Positions 8,286-17,653 of a stretch of DNA of 64,000 nucleotides are shown piece after piece (the stretch's first letter is position 1; every line of letters starts with the position of its first letter). The notes under the pieces were generated by a model, which ran no database searches, had not been told where the DNA came from, and worked only from the letters and a program-made list of their open reading frames with translations. The position numbers were made by a program, and so were the translations under genes. The DNA is from an uncultured Opitutia bacterium (GTDB lineage: Bacteria > Verrucomicrobiota > Verrucomicrobiia > Opitutales > Opitutaceae), in assembly GCA_903902745.1 (NCBI GenBank), contig CAIUWA010000046.1, positions 1 to 64,000 of the forward strand. The letters are read 5' to 3'.

Positions 8286-9794
8286 TTAGGTCGTGGTCAC
8301 CGCGCTGAAGGGCGGGCGGGACTCGTCAAAGGGATGCTCGATGAGCAGTTCCTCGAGGGTTTTCTTGAAAAAGGCATGTTCGCCGAGCTTTTGGAGCTCG
8401 GCATTGTAATTGTGCAGGATGGGATCGATCCGCTCGAGGGTTTCGCCGATCGGATCCTCGCCGAGATTTTCCTCCAGGCCCTTGAACTCGAAGAGCGTGA
8501 TGCGATTGAGGGGACGGGCGGGTTGATAAAGGCAGTCGGCGGCGGAGTCACTGTCGCCCGGGGAGGGGACGGGCGTGATGAGCTTCATGTCGACCAGGTG
8601 GTTGAGGCATTCGTTGAGGATCTGCGTGGGCACCTTGATCATGGGGCTGAGCTGCAGCGCGGAGACAGGAGGCAGGCAGGCCTGGAAACGACGGCAGATC
8701 GTGAGCAGGACGACGAGCAGGAGGCGTTCGCGAATGCCCTTGGTGAGGCGATGCCAGGCCGCCTGGCTGTTGCGAAAATGAACATTCTGGACGGCGTAGC
8801 TGATGATGCCGCCGATCAGCACATAGAGCCAGAAGACATACAGGCCGAGCATGAGCACCGGCAGGATGCCCAGCGAGCCATACAGGCTGCGCTCCAGGTA
8901 GACGCGACGGACATAGAGGAGGGAGACGAAGCTGTTCAACATCAGCAGGCTCGCCACGACGACCGCGCCGGCAAAAGCGGCGCGCCAGTAGACCCGGGTG
9001 TTCGGGATCACCCGGTAAAAAACCATGAGCAGGCCGATCAGCAGCGTGAGGGAGGCGACCGGCAGCAACCAGCTGAGCATGTGCAGTAGCTGGGACCCAT
9101 AGGGCAGCCGGACGGAAAGCTTTGCCATGAAGACATTCACGAAGGCGCCCGCGCCGAGCAGGGTGATGGCCGCGACAAACAGCACGGCGCCGAGCGAAAG
9201 GATGGTCCAATAGAACACCACCCGCATGAGGACGGACCGGCCCACCCGCACGCCCCAGATCTCGTTGAACGCATCCTCCACCGTCTTGAACAGGAGCAGC
9301 ACGATGATGATCAGCGTGAAGATGCCGAAGGCGCTGGCCGACCCGGAACGGGCGCCGGCGATAAAGCCGTTAATGAGGTCAACCAGCTCGGGGTTGGGTG
9401 CGACCGAGACGGAGGGCCCGGCGGCCGTGCTCGCTTGCGCCGCCGCATCGTTCTGGGCCTCGAGGGTGTTGATCTGCGGGGCGAGAAAATGGAGCAGCTC
9501 GCTCAGCTTGTTGGCCACGAGGTTGGGATTGCCGTTGTTGCCGAGCGCGAGGCCGCCGACGAGCACCGCGATGGCGACGAGCGGGCCGAGACCGAGCAGC
9601 GAACTGAAGGTAAGTGAAGCGGCCCGGCTGGCAGCCTTGGTCTCGTTGAACACCGTCCCCGTGATCGAGACGACCCGCAGGAAGGCATACAGCCAGCCGC
9701 GCGGCGATTTGTCCTTCAGGTGGGCGGGCTGCCAGATCTCCCTCTGGTAGAATCGCAGGAACCTCTTCCAAGCTTCGGCCGGCCACGACGTCAT
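8286..9794 (-). CDS. YihY/BrkB family inner membrane protein
   Basis: A 502-residue polytopic membrane protein. The core (about residues 40-340) has six hydrophobic segments and family features: AASLTFSSLLGLGPLVAI near the first helix, FKTVEDAFNEIWGV in the middle, and a late helix LYVFWLYVLIGGIISYAVQN. The roughly 150-residue C-terminal tail is cytoplasmic and resembles the winged-helix tail found in some members. The family was once annotated as RNase BN, but that activity belongs to another protein; the function of YihY proteins is unsettled (transport or envelope role). A Gln/Ala-rich loop of about 40 residues sits between helices 1 and 2. Confidence 0.88.
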   Translation of the reverse strand: MTSWPAEAWKRFLRFYQREIWQPAHLKDKSPRGWLYAFLRVVSITGTVFNETKAASRAASLTFSSLLGLGPLVAIAVLVGGLALGNNGNPNLVANKLSELLHFLAPQINTLEAQNDAAAQASTAAGPSVSVAPNPELVDLINGFIAGARSGSASAFGIFTLIIIVLLLFKTVEDAFNEIWGVRVGRSVLMRVVFYWTILSLGAVLFVAAITLLGAGAFVNVFMAKLSVRLPYGSQLLHMLSWLLPVASLTLLIGLLMVFYRVIPNTRVYWRAAFAGAVVVASLLMLNSFVSLLYVRRVYLERSLYGSLGILPVLMLGLYVFWLYVLIGGIISYAVQNVHFRNSQAAWHRLTKGIRERLLLVVLLTICRRFQACLPPVSALQLSPMIKVPTQILNECLNHLVDMKLITPVPSPGDSDSAADCLYQPARPLNRITLFEFKGLEENLGEDPIGETLERIDPILHNYNAELQKLGEHAFFKKTLEELLIEHPFDESRPPFSAVTTT

Positions 9795-9828
9795 GGAAAA
9801 ACGGGGGACGCGGCAGACCAGTACAATG

Positions 9829-10581
9829 TCAGCTCGTCAATGCGAACCAGGCAAAGCCACCCATGCCGGCGAGGGCGAGACTGGCCGCCACCGCCGTGGG
9901 CATATAGGTCACCGCAATGGTGCAGAGATAGAGCCCGACCGACCCAGCCGCGACCGCCAGCAGGGGCAGATGCAGGCCCTGGGTCCAGTAGATGAGTCCG
10001 ATGAATCCCAGTCCGAGCGCGGCCCGGAATCGCACAAAGGGATAGAAGCTGATGACGCCGAGAATGAGCAGGAGTGCGAGGACGACATCGAGCGCGCCGA
10101 GGACCACCAGCGGGTGATCAAGGAGCTGCTCGGGTTGCAGTTTCATCAGCATATCGGCGACGGGCAGGACTTCCCCCGCCGCCGCCAGGACGAGGGCGAG
10201 GATGGCCGCCCACATGCCGATTTTGGCGCAGCGAGCCATGGCAATGGCTGGATCGGACTTGCCCTTGGTGTCGTCGGTCCGTCCCTCGGCCGCGGCGAGC
10301 ATGTCGTTGACGGAGATGGGCGCATCGCTGTCCGACTCCTTGTTCAGGGTGGCGACCTTGGAGTCGCGCTTGATGCCCAGTTTCTTTTTTGCCGGAAAAA
10401 CGGCCGCATTCACCTCGGCATTGGCCCCGACGGCCACCCACTGCTCGGTGGTCGCATCGTAGTACAGTGTCGCGGCGGTCACTTGTCCGGCCTCGACGAG
10501 CGACATGACCTGATCGAGGTTGAACGGGCCTCGGGCCTCGGTCTCCGTCTCACTGCGGATGTAAAATTCCTGTGGGACCAT
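9829..10581 (-). CDS. GYF-domain (DUF4339 type) membrane protein
   Basis: A 250-residue protein with an N-terminal GYF_2 domain (about 1-60): FYIRSETETEARGPFNLDQV followed by a short sheet and a Trp in TTEQWVAVG. A charged linker (65-115) follows, then four to five hydrophobic segments to the C-terminus (ILALVLAAAGEVL, LVVLGALDVVLALLLILGV and others). GYF_2 domains in bacteria are thought to bind peptides and commonly sit at the N-terminus of membrane proteins. Its partner is unknown. It lies between argS and the yihY-type gene on the same strand. Confidence 0.75.
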   Translation of the reverse strand: MVPQEFYIRSETETEARGPFNLDQVMSLVEAGQVTAATLYYDATTEQWVAVGANAEVNAAVFPAKKKLGIKRDSKVATLNKESDSDAPISVNDMLAAAEGRTDDTKGKSDPAIAMARCAKIGMWAAILALVLAAAGEVLPVADMLMKLQPEQLLDHPLVVLGALDVVLALLLILGVISFYPFVRFRAALGLGFIGLIYWTQGLHLPLLAVAAGSVGLYLCTIAVTYMPTAVAASLALAGMGGFAWFALTS

Positions 10582-10641
10582 AAGGCGCGAATCTGCGAGC
10601 GGGGCGGGGGAGCGGCAAGCGTTTTGTCGCCCGGCGCCCGT

Positions 10642-12405
10642 TCACATGCGCGTCAGGGTCTGCAGGCCCAGCAGCTGGAGCCCCGTCTCCAGCACCAGGA
10701 GCGTGCGGGCGCAAAGCAGCAGGCGGCGGGCACGCACGGCCGGCTCCTCGACGATCACCTTGTCCGCACTGTAGAATGTGCTGAACTCCCCCGCCAGCTC
10801 ATAGAGATAAAGGCAGAGGAAGTGCGGGCGGAGCTGGGAAACGGCCAGGTCCACGGCGTCGGAAAACTTCACCAGCTTGCGCGCCAGTGCGAGCTCGGCC
10901 GGGGTGGACAAGGCATCGGCCACGGCTTCGGTCTCGGGCGCGCCGGGAACAAGGCCCTGCTTGCGAAAGATCGAGTGGATGCGCGCCACGGCGTAAAGCA
11001 GGTACGCGGCGGTGTTGCCTTCCAGCGAGATCATCTTGTCCCAGGCGAAGAGGTAGTCGCTGGAGCGGTTTTGCGAAAGGTCGGCATATTGTACGGAGCC
11101 GATGCCCACGATCGCGGCGATGGCGCGGCGCTCGGCCTCGGGAAGCTCCGGGTTTTTTTCACCGACCAGCGTGTAGGCGCGGTCGGTGGCCTCGGTGAGC
11201 AGGTCCTTCAGCCGGATGTTTTCGCCGTCGCGCGTCTTGAGCGGCTTGCCGTTCTCGCCGAGCACGGTGCCGAAATCCACGTGATGCAGCGCTGGCAGCT
11301 TCCGCGTCGTGCGCTGGAACCATTCGCCGGCCGTGAGGAACAACTGCTCGAAGTGGTCGCGCTGCCGCGAATCCACGACATAGATCACGCCCTCCGCCTT
11401 GAAATGATCCGTGCGGTAAAGGATCGTCGCCAGGTCGCTGGAGGCATAGTTGGCGGCGCCGTCCGACTTCCGGATGATGAAGGGTTGTTCCTTGAAGCGC
11501 GGATGGCCGGGATGGAAGACGACGAGCGCCCCCTGGCTTTCCACCGCGAGCCCGCAGCGGGTGAGTTCCGCGTAGATCTGCGCGACCTTGTCGTTGTAGA
11601 AACTCTCCCCGAGCGTGCAGTCGAAGCGGATGCCGAGCCGGTCGTAGATCTGCTGGAACGCGGCGAGGCTGACGTCGTTGATCTTTTTCCAGATGCCGAG
11701 GTTTTCGGCATCGCCGGCCTGGAGTTTCACGAGCTCGGCGCGGGCCTCGTCCATCACGACGACATCCGACTCGGCGGCGGTGTTGCCGGCCTTGTAGAGC
11801 CGCTCGAATTCCTCCAGCGGATCGCGGGCCAACTCGATGGTGTCGAGCTGGCGCTTGTACGCCCAGATGAGTTTCCCAAATTGCGTGCCCCAGTCGCCGA
11901 TGTGGTTGTCGCGGACGACTTTTCTGCCCGAGAAGGCGAGCAGGCGGCAGATGGCCTCGCCAATGACGGCGGAGCGCAGATGGCCGACGTGCATCTGCTT
12001 CGCCGTGTTGGGGGCGCTGTAGTCGACGACCCAAGTCTGGCCGCGAAACCGGGAAGTTGCGGCCGCTGCGGCGGCGAGCGCCTCACGTGATGCATGGGCC
12101 TTCAGCCACATGAGCAGCGTGGCGGGCTTGACGGTGAAATTGATGAAGCCCGGCCCGGCGATGACGACCTCATAGGCCGCGCTGATCTCGCCGGGCAGCG
12201 CCGCGGTGAGCTGGGCGGCGACGGCGCGGGGATTCAATTTGCGCGCCTTGGCGTAGCCCAGCACGCCGTTCGCCTGGAAATCCCCGTGCCTGGAATCGGC
12301 GGTCCGTACCTCCGGGGCGAATCCTTCCGCCTCCAGGCCCGCGGCCACCGCGGCGGCTTTCAGGGCCGCTTCGAGGTCGGCGGTGAGGTTGAACGAAACG
12401 TGCAT
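10642..12405 (-). CDS. argS: Arginyl-tRNA synthetase
   Basis: Class I aminoacyl-tRNA synthetase charging tRNA-Arg. The 587-residue product, from ATG 12405, has the N-terminal Add-1 tRNA-recognition domain, the ATP-binding signature with HVGH in place of HIGH inside NTAKQMHVGHLRSA, and a C-terminal DALR anticodon-binding domain (LARKLVKFSDAV onward). The region where most class I enzymes have KMSK reads KPLKTRDG, as is normal for many arginyl-tRNA synthetases. Length is typical. The frame stays open upstream to 12441, but the chosen start matches the usual short N-terminus. Confidence 0.95.
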   Translation of the reverse strand: MHVSFNLTADLEAALKAAAVAAGLEAEGFAPEVRTADSRHGDFQANGVLGYAKARKLNPRAVAAQLTAALPGEISAAYEVVIAGPGFINFTVKPATLLMWLKAHASREALAAAAAATSRFRGQTWVVDYSAPNTAKQMHVGHLRSAVIGEAICRLLAFSGRKVVRDNHIGDWGTQFGKLIWAYKRQLDTIELARDPLEEFERLYKAGNTAAESDVVVMDEARAELVKLQAGDAENLGIWKKINDVSLAAFQQIYDRLGIRFDCTLGESFYNDKVAQIYAELTRCGLAVESQGALVVFHPGHPRFKEQPFIIRKSDGAANYASSDLATILYRTDHFKAEGVIYVVDSRQRDHFEQLFLTAGEWFQRTTRKLPALHHVDFGTVLGENGKPLKTRDGENIRLKDLLTEATDRAYTLVGEKNPELPEAERRAIAAIVGIGSVQYADLSQNRSSDYLFAWDKMISLEGNTAAYLLYAVARIHSIFRKQGLVPGAPETEAVADALSTPAELALARKLVKFSDAVDLAVSQLRPHFLCLYLYELAGEFSTFYSADKVIVEEPAVRARRLLLCARTLLVLETGLQLLGLQTLTRM

Positions 12406-12738
12406 CGGGTCACTCCACAGCCTCGCCCGCCCGCCGCGCAAGCGTGGAGTTGCCCGTGGTATGCTGGCTTTGGAAAACTATAGCGGCGATCTACTTGTCC
12501 GCCATTGCTTCAGCGACGGCGGATGACCGCCGGTTTGAGAAGATCGGCGCTCATAGATAGAGTGCCTCTACAACACGCAGCTACTCAACTTTCATTCCAA
12601 GTCGGCCACCGAAATACGAGCAGGACATTTTGGGATGATGTTGGTAGTGGGCAATTTTGGCTCGACTTTTGCCCATAAGCGGGTTGGCTCGTAAACTTTT
12701 CCCGGCATTGGCCACGATAGTTTTTTACGCCTCACACC
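12406..12738. other. argS-deoA intergenic region with a degenerate REP-like element
   Basis: The 333 bases between the divergent argS and deoA genes hold no convincing ORF. Bases 12479-12572 resemble the TGTAGCGGCG family: TATAGCGGCG at the left, an inner stem TCCGCC/GGCGGA (12498-12503 with 12518-12523), and the 17-base block shared exactly with 4633-4649. The right terminus (CTCTACA) is decayed. Closer to deoA the octamer TTGGCTCG occurs twice, about 26 bases apart (near 12657 and 12683), which could be part of a control region, but I cannot assign promoter boxes with confidence. Confidence 0.55.
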
Positions 12739-14082
12739 ATGACGAAACGAACCCTGCCTTCCCGGCGATTCATCAAACCAACATTCGAGTTTCTCATCGA
12801 AAAGAAGCGCGACGGCGGTGAGTTCACCCAGGAGGAGATCCGCTACATCATCGACAGTACGTTGGATGGCGAAATGCCTCAGCATCAGCTTGCTGCGCTG
12901 GCCATGGCGATTTACTTCTCGGGCATGTCCGCCCAGGAAACGGCGGATTTGACGGAGGAAATGATGCTTTCCGGCGAGGTGATCGACCTTTCCCACATTG
13001 CCAAGCCGAAGATCGACAAATATTCGACTGGCGGGGTGGGCGACAAGACCTCTCTGGTGCTGGTCCCGCTCGCGATGGCTGCGGGCGTGGTTGTTCCTAT
13101 GATGTGCGGCGTCGAGCACGACTACATTATCAATACGCTCGAAAAACTCGCGTCCGTTCCCGGCTTCAAGAGCCAGCAGACCAACGAGCAGTTCGCCGGC
13201 CAGCTGGCCCGCATCGGCGGCGCCATCATCGCCCAGACCGAGGATCTCGCCCCGGCCGATGCCAAGATTTACGAGCTCCGCAAGGAGACCGGTACCATCC
13301 CGAGCCTCCCGCTCATCACCGGTTCCGTTCTCTCCAAGAAGCTGGCCGAGGGCTCTGAAGGCCTCGTCATCGATGTGAAGTGGGGCAACGGCTCCTTCAT
13401 CAAGGATCTTGAGCAGGCCAAGCAGCTCGCTCGCTCCATGACCCGGGTCGGCCGCTCCATGAAACGTCGGTGTGTCGCACTCGTGACGGATATGAATCAG
13501 CCGCTGGGCGACACGGTCGGCACCTCCCTGGAGGTCAAGGAAGCCATCAAGCTTCTGAAGGGCGAGGGTCCGGACGACATGAAGGAACTCGTCCTCAAGC
13601 TCGGCATGGAGATTGTGCGCCTCGCGGGTGTCGCGGGCTCCACACTCTCGGCCAAGCAGACCGTCCAGCGCCACCTCACCGACGGCTCCGCGTTGGAAAA
13701 GTTCAAGGATCTCGTCAAGGCGCAGGGCGGAGACACCTCCTACATCGACCACCCGGAAAAATTCCCGCAGGCCCGGCACATCCGGAAACTGCCGGCCCCG
13801 AAGCGCGGCTACGTGCACACCATCAACGCGGCGATGATCGCCCGTGGCGTGCACCTGCTCGGCGCCGGCAAGGAACACGCCGGCGACAAGCTCGATTACT
13901 CCGTTGGCGTCTCCGAGATCAAGAAGGTCGGCACGCAGGTGAAGCAGGGCGAGCCGCTCATGATGATCCACTACAATGACGAGGCGAAGCTTGAGCAGGC
14001 GTTGGAATACTTCAAGAACGCCTACCGCCTCGCGCCGAAGCGCCCGACGCCCCCGCCGCTCATCGTCGAGCGCGTGGCGTAA
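12739..14082 (+). CDS. deoA: Thymidine/pyrimidine-nucleoside phosphorylase family protein
   Basis: Family members split thymidine or uridine with phosphate into base and (deoxy)ribose 1-phosphate. The 447-residue protein has the right length and fold landmarks: the phosphate loop KYSTGGVGDKTS (Lys94, Ser96), the base-binding Arg in KIYELRKETG, and Ser/Lys in GSVLSKKLAEG. The family signature that normally reads SGRGLGHTGGTLDKL is instead CGVEHDYIINTLEKL (residues 123-137): the Thr is kept, but the Ser is Cys and the GHTGG turn is lost. The enzyme may have altered phosphate handling or a different substrate, so the symbol is given for family only. It is a single-gene unit with its own terminator. 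Confidence 0.82.
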   Translation: MTKRTLPSRRFIKPTFEFLIEKKRDGGEFTQEEIRYIIDSTLDGEMPQHQLAALAMAIYFSGMSAQETADLTEEMMLSGEVIDLSHIAKPKIDKYSTGGVGDKTSLVLVPLAMAAGVVVPMMCGVEHDYIINTLEKLASVPGFKSQQTNEQFAGQLARIGGAIIAQTEDLAPADAKIYELRKETGTIPSLPLITGSVLSKKLAEGSEGLVIDVKWGNGSFIKDLEQAKQLARSMTRVGRSMKRRCVALVTDMNQPLGDTVGTSLEVKEAIKLLKGEGPDDMKELVLKLGMEIVRLAGVAGSTLSAKQTVQRHLTDGSALEKFKDLVKAQGGDTSYIDHPEKFPQARHIRKLPAPKRGYVHTINAAMIARGVHLLGAGKEHAGDKLDYSVGVSEIKKVGTQVKQGEPLMMIHYNDEAKLEQALEYFKNAYRLAPKRPTPPPLIVERVA

Positions 14083-14102
14083 GCGCCGTGTTTTTTATCC
14101 CA

Positions 14103-14134
14103 AGCCGGCGGGAAAAATCTCCCGCCGGCTTTTT
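14103..14134 (+). terminator. Rho-independent terminator of deoA
   Basis: An 11-bp perfect stem (14103-14113 with 14120-14130, AGCCGGCGGGA-type arms), a 6-base loop and a run of five T follow 20 bases after the deoA stop. This is a textbook intrinsic terminator. Confidence 0.93.
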
Positions 14135-14315
14135 ATTGCCCGGATGATTGGTTGGGGGATGTCGGCTTGCCGCCACCTTTAACGCATTTCGTAAATGGCT
14201 GGGAGGCAGTATTGCCTTCGGGCGCTTTCAGGATCGCGCAGTTCCCATGGATCATCCGGTCGCCCGGCCGTGTTTTTCGGGGAACTCCCGGGCCTAGGAA
14301 GATACGGTGCTCTGC

Positions 14316-14498
14316 ATGAGCACCAATCTAAGTTACATCCTCTCGCTGGTTTGGTTTGTCCTGTGGATCGTGGCGATTGTCGATTGTGTGAAGAGCAACA
14401 ATCCCAACAAGGTCGTCTGGATCATCGTCATCATTCTGCTGCCGTTTTTGGGATCGATCCTCTACTTCCTCGTCGGGCGCAAGAACGCGGTCGTTTGA
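14316..14498 (+). CDS. Small PLDc_N-type membrane protein
   Basis: A 60-residue protein with two hydrophobic segments: YILSLVWFVLWIVAIVDCV and VVWIIVIILLPFLGSILYFL, ending in GRKNAVV. The spacing and the motif PFLGSILYFLVGRK match the phospholipase D nuclease N-terminal (PLDc_N) transmembrane module, which also occurs as a free small protein. No catalytic domain follows, so it is not an enzyme by itself. ATG 14316 was chosen; a GTG at 14307 would add three residues. Confidence 0.75.
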   Translation: MSTNLSYILSLVWFVLWIVAIVDCVKSNNPNKVVWIIVIILLPFLGSILYFLVGRKNAVV

Positions 14499-14540
14499 TC
14501 GGGTCTCGACCCGGCCCGGTCCCGGGCCTTTGCTCGGGCC

Positions 14541-16085
14541 ATGGTTTTGCCTCGCCTGTGCCTGGCGCTGGGCCTCGCGTCCGCGTTTTTTCCTGCCGCG
14601 GCTTCCGCCGCGAGCGTGAGCGGCGTGGTCTTCGATGATCGCAATGCCAATGGCCGCCACGACCCCGGCGAACCCGGGCTGGCGCAGGTCGCCGTTTCCA
14701 ATGGCACGGACGTGGTTCTCACCGATGCCGGTGGCCGCTATGAGCTGACGGCCGGGGGCGATGCCACGATTTTTGTCATCAAGCCCCGCGGCTGGCGGCC
14801 GCCCATCGATGCACAGAACCTGCCGCAGTATTATCACCGGCTTGGGCCCGGCGCCGCGCCGCTGGGCTCAGTCGATTTCCCGCTGCTGAAAAATGAGGAG
14901 TCGGACGCTTTCCGGGTGCTGGTCTTCACCGACCCGCAGCCCTATTCGCCCAAGGACGTCGGATATCTCGCGCACACCATCGTCGATGGCCTTGCCGGCA
15001 CGCGCGACGCGGCCTTTGGCATCACGCTGGGCGACGTGGCGAACGACCGGTTTGATCTCTATCCTGCGGTCAACGACACGATGGCCCGGATCGGGCTCCC
15101 CTGGTACAACCTGAGTGGCAACCACGATCTCAATCTCGATACGCCGGACGACCGGCATGAGTTCGCCAGTTTTGAGGCGGTTTACGGTCCTTCGACGTAC
15201 GCGTTCCACCACGGTCGGGTGCTGTTCATTGCGCTCAACGACGTGCGGTTTCTCGGCGGACTGCGCTACATCGGCGGCCTGCGCGAGGACCAGTTTGCGT
15301 TCGTGGCCAATCTGCTGCGGGTGACGCCGCGCGATGAACTGGTCGTGCTGATGATGCACATCCCGTGGTTTTTCCCGAATCCGTCCAATGCCGAGACCTT
15401 CCGCGTCGCCGACCGCGCCCGGCTCTTTGCCCTGCTGCAGGACCGGCCGAACAATCTTTGGTTGTCCGGCCACACGCATTACCAGCGGCACGTTTTTCAT
15501 GATGCCGCCGACGGCTGGCAGGGAGCTCAACCGCTGCACGAGTACAACGTTGCCGCCGCCAGCGGCAGCTTCTGGGGCGGCCCGCCCGATGCGGCCGGCA
15601 TCCCGATCGCGACCATGTGGGACGGTACGCCGCACGGCTACGCGGTCCTCAGCTTCAACGGGGTCGCGGCGCCGGCCATCGATTATCGCCCGGCCCGCGA
15701 ACCGGCCGACCATCAGATCGGCCTGTACGCCCCCGACACGGTGGCGCCGCGCCTGGGCTATGTTTCGTTTTTTGCGAACGTGTTCAACGGCCATGATGGC
15801 TGGACGGTCGAGGCGCGGGTCGACGACCGCGTTTGGAGCAAAATCACCCGCGTGCTCGAATGGGATCCAGCCTACGCCAAACTCTACCTGACGCAGGATT
15901 CCCGGGCGGTACCCTTTGCCGGCCGGCGCCTGCCCGACCCCACGGTGTGCTATCATCTCTGGCGCGGCTACCTTCCGGCCGACCTGCCGGCTGGGGTGCA
16001 CACCATCGAGGTGCGCGCGTCTGATCCCGCCGGCCGGACTTTTGTCACGACGCGCGAGGTGCGCCTTGTCGAGCCGGCGCCCTGA
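14541..16085 (+). CDS. Secreted calcineurin-like metallophosphoesterase with N-terminal SdrD-B-like domain
   Basis: A 514-residue exported protein. A signal peptide (LCLALGLASAFFPAAASA) is followed by a small beta domain of the SdrD-B/Cna-B type (VSGVVFDDRNANGRHD... then GRYEL), next the metallophosphoesterase domain, and last a C-terminal beta domain typical of this phosphoesterase subfamily. The metal ligands are all visible: FTDPQPY, LGDVAND, LSGNHDLN, MMHIPWF and SGHTHYQRH. The protein presumably hydrolyses phosphomonoesters or diesters in the periplasm or outside the cell; the substrate is unknown. It follows the small membrane protein by 42 bases and could share its transcript. Confidence 0.9.
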   Translation: MVLPRLCLALGLASAFFPAAASAASVSGVVFDDRNANGRHDPGEPGLAQVAVSNGTDVVLTDAGGRYELTAGGDATIFVIKPRGWRPPIDAQNLPQYYHRLGPGAAPLGSVDFPLLKNEESDAFRVLVFTDPQPYSPKDVGYLAHTIVDGLAGTRDAAFGITLGDVANDRFDLYPAVNDTMARIGLPWYNLSGNHDLNLDTPDDRHEFASFEAVYGPSTYAFHHGRVLFIALNDVRFLGGLRYIGGLREDQFAFVANLLRVTPRDELVVLMMHIPWFFPNPSNAETFRVADRARLFALLQDRPNNLWLSGHTHYQRHVFHDAADGWQGAQPLHEYNVAAASGSFWGGPPDAAGIPIATMWDGTPHGYAVLSFNGVAAPAIDYRPAREPADHQIGLYAPDTVAPRLGYVSFFANVFNGHDGWTVEARVDDRVWSKITRVLEWDPAYAKLYLTQDSRAVPFAGRRLPDPTVCYHLWRGYLPADLPAGVHTIEVRASDPAGRTFVTTREVRLVEPAP

Positions 16086-16179
16086 GGAACAGCGCGCGGC
16101 CCGCTTCTGATTCAAGCCGACTGGAAGCCGGGCCTTTTTGATTCGTCCTTTGGGCGTTTGCGGCTTTGCGTGGGCAAGC

Positions 16180-17454
16180 ATGTCCGAGGAAAACGACCCC
16201 GCCGCCGACCAGCCCGCCACCCCGATCAACCCCGGGCGTGCCGAGCTGGGCGAACCGCTGCCGCGCGAGCAGTGGTCCAAGCCCTGGGCGCAGTTGAAGT
16301 TCGTCTCGTTCCAGCCGGCCATCTTCCCGCGCATGCTCGGCGAGGTGTCGCGTGACGCCCGGCCCGGCGACCTCGTGTCGGTCTACGACAAGTTCGGCCA
16401 TCGCGTCGGCACCGGTCTTTTTAACCCGCGCGCCAAGATGCCGCTGCGAGTCGTGGTCCATTCCAGCGCGCCCATCGGCGAGGAGTATTTTGAAATGGCC
16501 ATCCGCCGGGCAGTCGCGCTGCGCAAGGACATGTTCCAGCTCGACGCGCAGACGGACGCCTGGCGGGTGCTCAACTCCGACGGCGACGGCATCAGCGGCC
16601 TGACGATCGACCGCTACGCGGATACGCTTTACTGCGATGTCTATTCGCTTGGCATCTTCCAGCGGCTGCCGAAGTGGCTGCCCCTGCTGCACGAGCTGCT
16701 CGGCACGAAGCATGTCCGCGTCCACGTGGACCACGACCTGGGCAGTCTCGAGGGCATCAAGCCGTCGCAGATGAAGGAGCTCACGGCCTCGGCACCGGAC
16801 AAGGTGCGCATCAAGGAAGGCGGCGTGAAGTACGAGGTGGATTTCACCGAGGGCCACAAGACGGGTTTCTTCTGCGACCAGCGCGACAACCGCCGGCGCT
16901 TCGGCTCGCTCGTGAAGGGCCTGCGCGTGCTCGACCTCTGCAGCTACACGGGCGGATTTTCCATCAATGCCATCCTCGGCGGCGCGAGCGAGGTGACGGC
17001 GGTGGATCTCGACGAGGACGTCATCACCCAGGGCCGGCGCAACGCCAACTTGAACCAGATTTCACCCAACAAGCTGAAGTGGGTGCACGCCGACGCCTTC
17101 GCCTACGCGCGGCAGATGCAAAAAAACGGGGAGCAGTTCGACGCCGTCATGTGTGACCCGCCGAAGTTCGTAATGACCCGCGAGCCCGCCGGCGCCGCCG
17201 AGGGCCTGCGGAAATACTCCGACCTGAACCAGATCGCCGCGAGCCTCGTGAAATCCGGCGGGCTGCTGGTCACGTGCTCATGCTCGGGGCTCGTGTCGCT
17301 CGAGACGTTTGAAGAATGCGTCATCAAGGGCGCCCACCGCCTCGACCGCCGGCTGCAATTTTTCGACCGCACCGGGCCCGGCGTGGACCACCCCGTCTAT
17401 TCGAATTGCCTCGAAAGCCGCTACCTCAAGGTGCTCTGGGCCCGAGTGGTGTGA
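16180..17454 (+). CDS. Class I SAM-dependent 23S rRNA methyltransferase, RlmI/RlmK type
   Basis: From ATG 16180 the product has 424 residues. The N-terminal half carries a PUA-like segment (PRMLGEVSRDARPGDLVSVYD and GTGLFNPRAK) and the EEHD-type spacer domain (RRAVALRKDMF). The C-terminal Rossmann domain has the SAM loop VLDLCSYTGGFSINA, the acidic EVTAVDLDED, and the target-site motif DPPKFV (NPPKF/DPPxF of cytosine-5 and related rRNA methyltransferases), plus a late Cys-Ser-Cys-Ser stretch LLVTCSCSGLV. E. coli RlmI makes m5C1962 in 23S rRNA; assignment to that exact site is inference from the family. A TTG at 16138 could extend the N-terminus but adds no conserved sequence. Confidence 0.87.
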   Translation: MSEENDPAADQPATPINPGRAELGEPLPREQWSKPWAQLKFVSFQPAIFPRMLGEVSRDARPGDLVSVYDKFGHRVGTGLFNPRAKMPLRVVVHSSAPIGEEYFEMAIRRAVALRKDMFQLDAQTDAWRVLNSDGDGISGLTIDRYADTLYCDVYSLGIFQRLPKWLPLLHELLGTKHVRVHVDHDLGSLEGIKPSQMKELTASAPDKVRIKEGGVKYEVDFTEGHKTGFFCDQRDNRRRFGSLVKGLRVLDLCSYTGGFSINAILGGASEVTAVDLDEDVITQGRRNANLNQISPNKLKWVHADAFAYARQMQKNGEQFDAVMCDPPKFVMTREPAGAAEGLRKYSDLNQIAASLVKSGGLLVTCSCSGLVSLETFEECVIKGAHRLDRRLQFFDRTGPGVDHPVYSNCLESRYLKVLWARVV

Positions 17455-17653
17455 GACGAAGTTGGGCCGCGGATCAGTCCTGCGGCCAGCCATGGACCAG
17501 CGCATGCTTTCCAGTTTTCGCTCGTGGTCCCGCACCAGGCCCGGGCAGGGATTCAATCCGTGGAAAAATGCAACGCGTTGAGTGCAACCTGCCGAGCGCC
17601 GATCGCATATTAAGGGTGGAAATCGCCGTGAATTCCAAAAATATGGGCGGTGC

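Noticed and set aside
11240-11290. Missing KMSK motif in arginyl-tRNA synthetase
   Set aside because: Many arginyl-tRNA synthetases lack a canonical KMSK; the rest of the enzyme is intact.
9793-12090. A long plus-strand open frame opposite the GYF-domain gene and argS
   Set aside because: It is the antisense shadow of two well-supported genes and shows no domain or conserved motif.
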